Shown: positions 14,026 through 20,778 of the stretch, in pieces | Position numbering within the stretch: the first letter of the stretch is position 1 | Layout: the number at the start of each line of letters is the position of its first letter | Assembly: GCA_000996605.1 (NCBI GenBank) | Contig: LCOP01000016.1 | Location: forward strand, 1-20,778 | Reading direction: 5' to 3' | DNA: 20,778 bases | From: Parcubacteria group bacterium GW2011_GWA1_47_8 | GTDB taxonomy: Bacteria > Patescibacteriota > Minisyncoccia > Phycocordibacterales > UBA1550 | Program-made: the position numbers and the translations under genes | The notes under the pieces: generated by a model | Told to the model about the DNA's origin: nothing | Seen by the model: the letters and a program-made list of their open reading frames with translations, nothing else | The model's database searches: none

Positions 14026-15330
14026 TTACAATACTAAATAATCCAACGGATCGAGATATGCATTAATCGCGGCCAAAGGCATCGTATACGAACGCCCCTG
14101 ACAAGACTTACTTGGACGCGTTTCAATCTTTACACCACTTGAGGCATACACAGAGACGTGTAGATGCGGTCCTGTCGAGTACCCTGTATTGCCACTGTAT
14201 CCGATAACCTGCCCGGTAACAACCTTATCCCCTGCAGTTGCTTTGATGAGCGACAGGTGCGCATAGATGCTTGCGAGGCCGTTCTCATGATCAACAAGCA
14301 CCCACTTTCCAAACGAAGCTCCGGGGCATGCGAGATCGGTATCTCCCGAACCGAGGACGATGCCCCCCTTCATCGCCTTCACTTGCGTACCAAGACTTGC
14401 CCGGAAATCAATTCCATTATGAGTCCCTGATGCGTATAGACGCTGTCCGGAACCGTTTGTTGCATCTGATTTGCCAAATTTCTGAGTGAGCAAAACTTTG
14501 TCGAGTGGTGGCAAAAATACTTTTGCTCCTCGTGGCGGAATAAGCGACGGGTCAAGAATAAATTTGAGTGTAGATTCGTAATCACGAAGCTCTTGTTCAA
14601 ATGCCTCCTTGAGCGCTATCTTTTCTTTGAGTATCTTCTTGTACGTCGTTTCTTGACTGTTTGTCTGTGTTAACAAGCGTGACTTCTGATTTTTATTATC
14701 GACAACAATCTTATTACGATCACCGAGCTCTGTCTTCAAGCCAAGGAGTGTTCTCTTCTCTTCTTGTCGTCGCTTTTCTTCTTGTTCAAGACCTGCTTTT
14801 ATCGACTTCAGTTCAACAACATTTGAATAGATTTCATCTCCAAACTGATTGAGAAGCTCTGCGTCATTCCAAAAGTCAGAAAAAGAGTCCTCTGACAGCG
14901 CGACTTCGAGAAGTGAGCGCGTATCATTTTCGTAAACCACACGAAGAGCTTCTATGAGAGCTCTCTTCCGTGAGTCAATCTTCCCCTCCTTATCAACAAT
15001 ATTTGAACCGAGCTTCGCAATCGTAAAATTTGTGGATTCAACCTTTGCCTGCGTGGCACGAATATCGGCTTCAAGTTTTTTACGCGTAAGGTTGAGTTCG
15101 GCAATGGATGTTTTGAGTGTCTGTTTTTGTGCGCCAATAACATCCAGGTCTTCTTGGTATTTTTTAATCTCCGCCTCAATCTTTTTTATCTCATCAGTCT
15201 TCGAAGATATCTTTGCCTTAAGCTCCACTGCGGTTTCTGCATGTGCCAAAGGCGCCAAATATTGCGCTCCTGCCACCAACATGCCGGACAAAAGAAGAGT
15301 GAGAAATTGGAAAAAGTAGGTACGCATCAT
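14026..15330 (-). CDS. Murein hydrolase activator / M23 (LytM) peptidase with coiled coil
   Basis: A 434-residue exported protein of EnvC/NlpD plan. The signal peptide covers about residues 1-31 (LLLSGMLVAGA, then LAHA-ET). A long coiled coil at about 34-255 is rich in Lys, Glu, Leu and Ile. The C-terminal LytM domain has THNGIDF (H304, D308) and TGPHLHVSV (H389, H391), the full zinc-site set, so it could itself cleave peptidoglycan cross-links or activate amidases during cell separation. It ends LDPLDYLVL. Either Met1 or Met2 may be used; no Shine-Dalgarno precedes them. It is 15 nt after gltX and in the same operon as ftsW and murG, which fits a role in division. Confidence 0.92.
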   Translation of the reverse strand: MMRTYFFQFLTLLLSGMLVAGAQYLAPLAHAETAVELKAKISSKTDEIKKIEAEIKKYQEDLDVIGAQKQTLKTSIAELNLTRKKLEADIRATQAKVESTNFTIAKLGSNIVDKEGKIDSRKRALIEALRVVYENDTRSLLEVALSEDSFSDFWNDAELLNQFGDEIYSNVVELKSIKAGLEQEEKRRQEEKRTLLGLKTELGDRNKIVVDNKNQKSRLLTQTNSQETTYKKILKEKIALKEAFEQELRDYESTLKFILDPSLIPPRGAKVFLPPLDKVLLTQKFGKSDATNGSGQRLYASGTHNGIDFRASLGTQVKAMKGGIVLGSGDTDLACPGASFGKWVLVDHENGLASIYAHLSLIKATAGDKVVTGQVIGYSGNTGYSTGPHLHVSVYASSGVKIETRPSKSCQGRSYTMPLAAINAYLDPLDYLVL

Positions 15331-15345
15331 AGGGGGAATAACATA

Positions 15346-16692
15346 TCACGGCGACACAAGCACACGTCGTGCATGTTCGATACGTCGAAGGGTAGTTTCT
15401 TTACCAAGAATATCTGCGAGAAAAAACGGGTCTGGTGATTTATCCCGCCCCGAAAGCGCGTAGCGGAGTGGCCACAATACGTTTCCCCTGCCAGCAGACG
15501 TCGCATAATCCCAAAGCGTGTCTTTTATGCGCACTGCTACAAAATCTTCCGATGGAATTGTTTGCAACATTTCATATACTTTGTCAAGATGCTCGCGAGC
15601 ACGCACCAGATTTTTCTCGTCTTTCCATAAGAGCGCTTCCCTCTCGTACGTTGGATCCACAAAAAAATATGCAATTTCTCCCCCGCTCACAAGTTCTAAA
15701 ACCTCCCCAAACGCACTGATGCGGTCCATAATTATCGGAATAATTTTTGCAAATACTTCAGAGTGTTCTCTCGCCTGTTTGCGCAAATCTTCGGGGAACC
15801 GCGCCAAGATCTCCTCCCCTACCCCCTTAGATGGAAGTGTCTTCAAGTAGTGCTTGTTTAGCCACTTCAGTTTATCGATATTAAACACCGCACCACTTTT
15901 TTGTATTTTTTCAAAACTAAAAAGTTTGAGCATCTCATCGAAAGAAATTACCTCCTGATCATTCCCCGGATTCCATCCCATGAGTGCCACAAAATTTAAA
16001 ATTGCTTCCGGTAAGTATCCTTCCTCGCGATACTCCGTTACCGCAAGCGCGCCATGGCGCTTGGAAAGCTTGGACTTATCGGATGCGAGAATCATGGGCA
16101 AATGTGTATACACAGGGCGTGGTGCACCAAGTGCTTCCTGAATAAGGATCTGCCGCGGTGTGTTCGAAATACCATCATCTCCGCGAATGATGTGCGTGAC
16201 ACCCATTTCAAAATCATCCGCGACAACCGCAAAATGATACAGTGGCGTATCCAGGTCTTTTGCGATTACAAAATCACCGAGCTCGGTGGTGTCAAAAGAA
16301 ATATCCCCGCGAACCTCGTCACGAAACGTCACGATACCTTTGGGATTTTTAAAACGAATAACCTCGGCGAGTTTTCCTTCTTCAACAGGTTCTTCTTTTG
16401 AAACATACGCCGTGCCATCGATGATGAGCTTTTCCAAATACTTTCGGTAGACGGCGCCGCGATCCGACTGACGAAAAAACTCATCGTGCTTGAGCCCGAG
16501 CCACGAGAGTCCGTCTAAAATATTATCTTCGAATTCTTTTTTGGAACGCTCCTTGTCAGTGTCTTCAATACGGAGAATGAACGTACCGCCATGCTGACGC
16601 GCGTAGAGGAAGTTGAAAAGCGCGGTTCGCACGGAACCGATATGGAGGACGCCGGTGGGCGACGGGGCAAATCGTGTAACGATTTTGGGCAT
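15346..16692 (-). CDS. gltX: Glutamyl-tRNA synthetase
   Basis: Class I aminoacyl-tRNA synthetase that charges tRNA-Glu (and tRNA-Gln where the GatCAB route is used). RFAPSPTGVLHIGSVRTALF contains the HIGH-type motif (HIGS, 17-20), RIEDTDKERSKKEFEDNILD is conserved, and SDKSKLSKRHGALAV holds the KMSKS-type motif (KLSKR). The middle GDFVIAKDLDTPLYHFAVVA and HIIRGDDGISNTPRQILIQE are canonical. At 448 residues it is a little shorter than E. coli GltX (471). It lies between murG (16 nt) and the M23 gene (15 nt) in the operon, an odd place for a translation gene. Whether it is discriminating cannot be told from here. Confidence 0.97.
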   Translation of the reverse strand: MPKIVTRFAPSPTGVLHIGSVRTALFNFLYARQHGGTFILRIEDTDKERSKKEFEDNILDGLSWLGLKHDEFFRQSDRGAVYRKYLEKLIIDGTAYVSKEEPVEEGKLAEVIRFKNPKGIVTFRDEVRGDISFDTTELGDFVIAKDLDTPLYHFAVVADDFEMGVTHIIRGDDGISNTPRQILIQEALGAPRPVYTHLPMILASDKSKLSKRHGALAVTEYREEGYLPEAILNFVALMGWNPGNDQEVISFDEMLKLFSFEKIQKSGAVFNIDKLKWLNKHYLKTLPSKGVGEEILARFPEDLRKQAREHSEVFAKIIPIIMDRISAFGEVLELVSGGEIAYFFVDPTYEREALLWKDEKNLVRAREHLDKVYEMLQTIPSEDFVAVRIKDTLWDYATSAGRGNVLWPLRYALSGRDKSPDPFFLADILGKETTLRRIEHARRVLVSP

Positions 16693-16708
16693 AGGATATA
16701 ACGCTATA

Positions 16709-17842
16709 TTATTTAAAGATACGATGTCGCATCAGCACAGAAACGATCTGTTCTGCAATCTGCTCGGCCGCATCCGTACGCGCGAACAATTTTGCACCTT
16801 CTTTCATCTCCGCGCGCTTTGCTCCATCCCCCATCAAACGATCGATCTCCGCCATGAGGATACCGGGGGAAAGGTTTGTTTCTTCAACTACAACGGCCCC
16901 TCCGACGCGTGCATACGCAAATGCATTCTTGCGCTGATGATCGCTGTTTGAGTTGGTAATCGGCACGAGAATTGCGGGAATCCCAAAGTACGCAATTTCA
17001 AAAATACTGGAACCCGCACGCGAGATAATAAGTGTCGCCGCTTCCGCCGCGAGCTTCATGGTTTCATTGTCAAGATACGAGTATAGATGGTAGCGGCTGG
17101 TATGCGAATTTCCAGCAATGAGCCCCTGTACCATAAGCTTCACATCGACAATATTCGCTTCTCCCGTCGCATGGATTACCTGATATTTTTCAATAAGGCG
17201 CGGGGCGAGCGTGACTAACTGGTCGTTGATCTTTTGCGCTCCTTGGGACCCACCCATGACAAGCAACACGGGAACGCCCGGCTCAAGACCAAGCTCCTTG
17301 AATGCATCTTTCCCCGACGGACGTAATACTTCCTCACGGATAGGGTTACCGGTAAGCGCCGTGCGGCCTTCGGGGAAATATTCCGTCGCTTCGGGATATG
17401 AGATTGCGATTTTATAGGCAAATTTTCCCGCCCATGCATTGACACGCCCCGGCGCGCTGTCCGACTCGTGAATGATTACGGGAATACGAAAAAACCGTGC
17501 GGCGACAAGCGCAGGAAAACTCGCGAAACCTCCTTTACTGAATACTACATCTGGATACAGGGAAAACATTTCAAAAAGGACATTTACTGTCCCCCATCCT
17601 GTTTTAAACACATCGATAATGTTTTGCAAAGAAAAGTACGTGCGTAGTTTGCCTGCCGTTACTTTCTTGAACGTGATTTTATTATCATAGAGAAGTTTTT
17701 CGTTATACGGCTCCGTCGACATATAGTAGAGCTCAACATTTGCAATCTTCTCCGTTTCGAGTATTTTATTTAATTTTTGTGCAACGGCAATAATAGGATA
17801 AAAGTGTCCCCCTGTCCCTCCACCGGTAAAAAGAATTTTCAT
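16709..17842 (-). CDS. murG: UDP-GlcNAc : lipid I N-acetylglucosaminyltransferase
   Basis: Peripheral membrane GT28 glycosyltransferase that converts lipid I to lipid II on the inner face of the membrane. MKILFTGGGTGGHFYPIIAV has the family's GGGTGGH lipid-I-binding loop at residues 7-13. Further motifs are VVFSKGGFASFPALVAA, LLVMGGSQGAQKIND, and the UDP-sugar site LIISRAGSSIFEIAYFG followed by PAILVPI. Length 377 is normal to slightly long. It starts 6 nt after the ftsW stop codon. There is no Shine-Dalgarno. Confidence 0.97.
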   Translation of the reverse strand: MKILFTGGGTGGHFYPIIAVAQKLNKILETEKIANVELYYMSTEPYNEKLLYDNKITFKKVTAGKLRTYFSLQNIIDVFKTGWGTVNVLFEMFSLYPDVVFSKGGFASFPALVAARFFRIPVIIHESDSAPGRVNAWAGKFAYKIAISYPEATEYFPEGRTALTGNPIREEVLRPSGKDAFKELGLEPGVPVLLVMGGSQGAQKINDQLVTLAPRLIEKYQVIHATGEANIVDVKLMVQGLIAGNSHTSRYHLYSYLDNETMKLAAEAATLIISRAGSSIFEIAYFGIPAILVPITNSNSDHQRKNAFAYARVGGAVVVEETNLSPGILMAEIDRLMGDGAKRAEMKEGAKLFARTDAAEQIAEQIVSVLMRHRIFK

Positions 17843-17848
17843 TATAGG

Positions 17849-18964
17849 CTATTTTTGTTTACTAAAAGTTGAGCGGGTAAATTTAGAAATATTAAGAAGA
17901 ATACCAATCTCGAGAAGTGCCGCAATAAGCGCAGTCCCTCCGTGGCTCACAAATACCAAAGGAACGCCGGTAAAAGGAACCACGCCGAGCGTTGAGGCAA
18001 TATTCGCAAAAGACTGCGATATAATCAGTATAACAATTCCAACGGCTAGAAGTCCACTGAAGGCGTCAGGGGCAAGGCGGGCAATTTGAATACCCCGAAT
18101 TCCAAACAAAAGAAAAAGGATGATGATTAAGGTCCCTCCGACAAACCCAAATTCCTCCCCCACCACGGCAAAAATTGAATCTCCCGTCGGTTCGGGAAGC
18201 GATCCATACTTCTGAATACTCTGGCCAAAACCCCGCCCCATAATACCTCCTGACCCAACCGCAAGAAATGATTTTTGAATTTGATATCCGGAACCCTGCG
18301 GATCGCGCGAGGGATCAAAAAATGTGAGGACCCTTTCTTTTACATACGGTTGAAACATGGCGAGGGTGCCGAGTGCAAGCATAGCGACAGCAATCATAAC
18401 CAAAAGATGACGAAATTTCATTCCTGCGGCAAGAAACATGGCAATAACTGCAGAAAATGTGACCGCAAGGGTTCCGGTATCCGGCTCGGCAATGAGAATG
18501 ACTGTTGGCACAACCATAACCCCCAAAATAAGCGGGAACACACGCGAGAATGTTCTCATGCGCTCTTTGAGAAGAGGCAGGAGCGCCGCACAGTACACCA
18601 CGACCCCGAGTTTGAGAAACTCGGACGGCTGAAGAGAGAGCGAGCCGATAGATATCCACCGACTTGCTCCTCCGTGAGAAAAGCCAATATAAGGCACGAA
18701 CACAAAAAGCGTGAGGATACTCGCCCCAATGAATAAATGCAGTGAGTACTTGCGCCAAACAGAGAGCGGAACCTTGAGCGCAACAACGAGTGCGATGCCC
18801 CCGATCAAGAGTCCGAGCACTACTTGGTCAAAAAGAAGACTGTAGAGAGAGAACCCCTTGCGCGCAAAAAGCCCGAATGATGCGGAGGTGAATACAAATA
18901 GCCCCGTGGACACCAAGAGGATAGTGATTGAGAGCAACATTGTATCGACTTTTTTTGATTTCAT
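17849..18964 (-). CDS. ftsW: FtsW, SEDS-family peptidoglycan glycosyltransferase
   Basis: A 371-residue integral membrane protein with about ten transmembrane helices that polymerises lipid II at the septum with its cognate class B PBP. Conserved SEDS signatures are SRWISIGSLSLQPSEFLKLG, AEPDTGTLAV, DPSRDPQGSGYQIQKSFLAV, SGGIMGRGFGQSIQK and LPEPTGDSIFAVVGEEFGF; the last keeps the catalytic Asp of the family. The C-terminal FVSHGGTALIAALLEIGILL is also typical. FtsW is preferred over RodA because murG follows directly, as in the dcw cluster. It begins 39 nt after the dacA-like gene, without a Shine-Dalgarno. Confidence 0.93.
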   Translation of the reverse strand: MKSKKVDTMLLSITILLVSTGLFVFTSASFGLFARKGFSLYSLLFDQVVLGLLIGGIALVVALKVPLSVWRKYSLHLFIGASILTLFVFVPYIGFSHGGASRWISIGSLSLQPSEFLKLGVVVYCAALLPLLKERMRTFSRVFPLILGVMVVPTVILIAEPDTGTLAVTFSAVIAMFLAAGMKFRHLLVMIAVAMLALGTLAMFQPYVKERVLTFFDPSRDPQGSGYQIQKSFLAVGSGGIMGRGFGQSIQKYGSLPEPTGDSIFAVVGEEFGFVGGTLIIILFLLFGIRGIQIARLAPDAFSGLLAVGIVILIISQSFANIASTLGVVPFTGVPLVFVSHGGTALIAALLEIGILLNISKFTRSTFSKQK

Positions 18965-19003
18965 AATTTTTCGAGCATAAAAGTCGGGAAATGAAGATGG
19001 TGT

Positions 19004-19956
19004 TTATTCCACCGTAGCATGGGTCGCCTCCACAATAGCCCGCATGTCATCAAATCTCCCTTTGTACGTCGACCCGAGCACGACCGCGACAATGGGGTGT
19101 CCCATACCGACGTCAAAAATGATCGCCAAATTTCCTCCGGCAAGTGTTGTGTAGCCCGTCTTTGAGGCGATAAGCCCCGGAAAATACTCGAGTGCCTCAT
19201 TGGTATTGGGAAGAATATGCAGAGCACCGCTCTGCGACACGAGACGCACCGCGCTTCGTGTCGTTGGTGCAACCGTGTCAGGAAATTTCTTTTCGAGCTC
19301 CCTAAACAAAAGAGCGATGTCATGCGCAGACCCATACCCGCCTGCCTGTACGGAGACATCGGTTTGGACTTCATGCGCATCAAGGCCTGTTTCATTAAAA
19401 AATTCCATACTCGTAAGTCCGAGTGTGTGTGCTTTCTCATTCATGAGCGTGATGAAATGCGCGCGTCCCGCTACACCGTACGTGTTTTGTCCCTCGGAGC
19501 CAACGAACTCGGCAATCGCATGTGCGGCGTCATTCGAAGACATAACCATCATAACGCCGAGCAAATCTCCGAGGTCGCAAGGTCATCTTCTTTGAGTGTT
19601 ATCGCCGCTTCCCTTGGAACGTGTCCGCGCGCGACCAATGCCGTCATAACTTTAACCAGAGAAGCAAGGGGGAGTTTCTCATGTTCATTACGCGCAAACA
19701 AAACATTGTTGGTCACCAAATCAAGAACAAAAACCGCGCGCGCCTCGAGGACAAGATTTGCAAAATAATCTTCGTAGACGGAGGTTGCCGTGCCAAGAAC
19801 TTGCGCGGATATATTCTTTGAACTACCCGCAGAAGAAACTCCTCCTTGCACAAGATACGCAGAATAAAACGCCTGTAGCAAAAGAGCCACCAAGGTGAGT
19901 CCCCCGATCGTAGCACCAAGGGCTTTAATTCTCCGGAGCGAGAGATCCATCCTCAT
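19004..19956 (-). pseudogene. D-alanyl-D-alanine carboxypeptidase (DacA-like, S11), frameshifted
   Basis: A penicillin-binding D,D-carboxypeptidase of peptidase family S11, expected to trim stem peptides outside the membrane. From ATG 19956 the first frame encodes a membrane anchor (ALGATIGGLTLVALLLQAFY) and FVLDLVTNNVLFARNEHEKL, followed by the nucleophile SLVK (S-x-x-K, 19651-19662). It then ends at a premature TGA soon after EDDLATS. The other frame resumes as GDLLGVMMVMSSNDAAHAIA with the SxN motif (SSN, 19532-19540) and contains IASKTGYTTLAGGNLAIIFD with KTG (19154-19162). All three active-site motifs are therefore present but split by one missing nucleotide near 19570. No slippery heptamer is seen. 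The start overlaps scpB by 32 nt. The C-terminal anchor helix of classical DacA is absent, replaced by the N-terminal one. Confidence 0.85.
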
Positions 19957-20524
19957 ATTCTGTTTGATTATCTTGATTATCCGCGACGTTTTCTTTTTTG
20001 AATTCTTCGACCGCGCTTCGCACTCCTTCGTATTCAGGCAAATCTTCCACACGCGCCACACCAAGGTACGAAAGAAGCTCGAATGTCGGACGATAGGTCG
20101 TGTTGCGGGTCCCCTGCTCGACTTTTTCAATAAGTCCGCGCACGAGGAGACTCCGCAAAATATAATTCGAATTGACCCCGCGGAGATAGTTGATCTCGCT
20201 CCGGGTAATCGGGCCGCGGTAGAGCACTGCGGCAAGCGTTTCGAGTCCTGCCTTGCCGAGGTCTTTGGAAAGCTCTTCTTTGAGAAGCTTCTCAATGACG
20301 GGACCCATCGCGGGAGTTGTCGCAAGCATCACTTCGTCGCCATTTTGCACAAGCACGAGCCCCCTCCTCCCCTCCTCAAGTGAGCGCGAAAGCTCTTCGA
20401 TTCCCGCACGAACTTCATCCTCGGATATTGCGAGCGTCTTGGCAAGAAACTTCGCGGAAAGAGGCTCTCCTTTATAGAAAAGGAGTGCTTCGATGCGCGC
20501 CGAATTTTCGATCGGAAATTCCAT
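19925..20524 (-). CDS. scpB: Segregation and condensation protein B
   Basis: A 199-residue winged-helix kleisin-associated subunit of the SMC-ScpA-ScpB condensin, acting in chromosome compaction and segregation. ARIEALLFYKGEPLSAKFLA is the conserved first winged helix, and LSKAGLETLAAVLYRGPITR-type sequence (here LGKAGLETLAAVLYRGPITR) with SEINYLRGVNSNYILRSLLV and GLIEKV are the family's second one. YRPTFELLSYLGVARVEDLP is the usual end, followed by an acidic tail. scpA is not next to it within the window. It is the first gene of the - strand division and wall operon; its promoter lies at 20536-20563 and no Shine-Dalgarno is seen. Confidence 0.95.
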   Translation of the reverse strand: MEFPIENSARIEALLFYKGEPLSAKFLAKTLAISEDEVRAGIEELSRSLEEGRRGLVLVQNGDEVMLATTPAMGPVIEKLLKEELSKDLGKAGLETLAAVLYRGPITRSEINYLRGVNSNYILRSLLVRGLIEKVEQGTRNTTYRPTFELLSYLGVARVEDLPEYEGVRSAVEEFKKENVADNQDNQTEYEDGSLAPEN

Positions 20525-20535
20525 GTGGTTATTCT

Positions 20536-20563
20536 ATCATACCTTGCAAACCTTGAATTACAA
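20536..20563 (-). promoter_or_regulatory. Promoter of the scpB-dacA-ftsW-murG-gltX operon
   Basis: On the - strand TTGTAA (20558-20563), a 16-nt spacer and TATGAT (20536-20541), 11 nt before the ATG. An overlapping TAGAAT (20531-20536) is 6 nt before the ATG. Both predict a leader of 0-5 nt. Confidence 0.55.
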
Positions 20564-20581
20564 AATTGTCGAGAGTAGAGA

Positions 20582-20610
20582 TTTACGGGGCGTTATATCG
20601 CTCATAAAAT
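20582..20610 (+). promoter_or_regulatory. Putative promoter reading into the 62-bp palindrome
   Basis: TTTACG (20582-20587), a 17-nt spacer and TAAAAT (20605-20610). Transcription would start about 20617, inside the left arm, and run through the hairpin towards the gene at 20776. Confidence 0.35.
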
Positions 20611-20667
20611 CAGTGACTATCCAAAAGTTCCAGCCATGGCTGGAACTTTTGGATAGTCACTGATTTT
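20606..20667. repeat. 62-bp perfect palindrome
   Basis: Left arm 20606-20636 and right arm 20637-20667 are exact reverse complements with no spacer (centre CCATGG at 20634-20639). Outside it, TCATAAAAT (20602-20610) matches the reverse complement of 20671-20679, offset by a small insertion in the right flank, so the ancestral symmetry was longer. The ends are AAAA and TTTT. It lies between the divergent scpB and the gene starting at 20776, where no terminator is needed. Confidence 0.9.
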
Positions 20668-20688
20668 CTAATTTTATGAAATCAAAAT

Positions 20689-20755
20689 CCCTGCGGCAGA
20701 GACCGCAGGGTATGACCCGGGCCCATGACGCATTTCATTAGTGGTAGTCTACCAC
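20689..20755 (+). other. Structured leader with hairpins
   Basis: Three more short hairpins follow the palindrome: CCCTGCGG-N6-CCGCAGGG (20689-20710), a mutually exclusive GGGT-ATG-ACCC (20708-20718), and GTGGTAG-T-CTACCAC (20741-20755) just before the Shine-Dalgarno. Together they could form a 5' regulatory region of the gene at 20776. I do not recognise a known riboswitch class. Confidence 0.4.
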
Positions 20756-20775
20756 AATGTAGGAGGCGGTGCATC

Positions 20776-20778
20776 GTG
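20776..20778 (+). CDS. Start of a gene that leaves the window
   Basis: TAGGAGG (20760-20766) lies 9 nt before GTG at 20776-20778, a strong Shine-Dalgarno and start signal at the edge of the window. GTG at 20769 is too close to the ribosome binding site. Only the start codon is visible, so no product can be given. Confidence 0.45.

Noticed and set aside
20606..20667. 62-bp palindrome as an ordinary terminator
   Set aside because: The only genes next to it are divergent, so nothing ends there, although the AAAA and TTTT ends would allow termination of an unseen transcript.

Overview
The window reads as a piece of a small-genome bacterial chromosome, most likely from the Candidate Phyla Radiation (Patescibacteria), probably a Parcubacteria-type lineage. 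This rests on protein style and gene content recalled from that group, not on a database search. Typical signs are a membrane-anchored Ada-like metal-binding domain protein, a short FeS-free MutY-like glycosylase, a 195-residue DEDDh exonuclease, a thrombospondin type 3 repeat protein beside a DUF2339 membrane protein, and a PEBP-family protein on a membrane anchor. The genetic code is standard (TGA acts as stop). I saw no rRNA, tRNA, CRISPR array, insertion sequence or integrase.

Layout. 1-1,775: two GNAT acetyltransferases, ribosomal protein L27 and the Ada-like protein, with two clear hairpin terminators. 1,935-5,574 (+): a PHP phosphoesterase, a 52-nt perfect-stem hairpin, then a DEDDh exonuclease 6 nt ahead of glmS. 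5,605-7,001 (-): a RecB/Cas4-like PD-(D/E)XK nuclease with four FeS-type cysteines, followed by a small helix-hairpin-helix protein. 7,090-9,986 (+): a DUF2339 membrane protein broken by a frameshift, and a secreted or anchored TSP3-repeat protein that may be its DUF3999-like partner. 10,099-12,848 (+): an unrecognised protein, overlapping mutY-like and nth genes, and a PEBP-family protein. 12,849-13,814: a putative nuclease gene bracketed by an 11-bp motif present three times. 13,815-20,524 (-): a run of scpB, dacA-like (frameshifted), ftsW, murG, gltX, an M23 murein hydrolase activator and a small membrane protein, which joins chromosome segregation, peptidoglycan synthesis and cell division. 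20,525-20,778: a structured intergenic region with a 62-bp perfect palindrome, then the ribosome binding site and GTG start of a gene that leaves the window.

Two themes stand out. First, most transcription units appear to begin at or within about 5 nt of their start codon: a -10 box, often an extended TGn one, lies 6-11 nt before the ATG. Genes inside operons mostly lack a Shine-Dalgarno sequence, and only a few genes have strong ones. Second, a lone nuclease-like gene has a consensus promoter, a 9-bp inverted-repeat operator over its start codon, and the motif TTGTGCGACAT both at its -35 and as an inverted pair beyond its 3' end. It is the best candidate here for an undescribed regulated or mobile unit.

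Two genes, DUF2339 and dacA-like, each carry one apparent 1-nt deletion. This could be true decay or consensus error in the assembly and should be settled before conclusions are drawn about cell-wall maturation.
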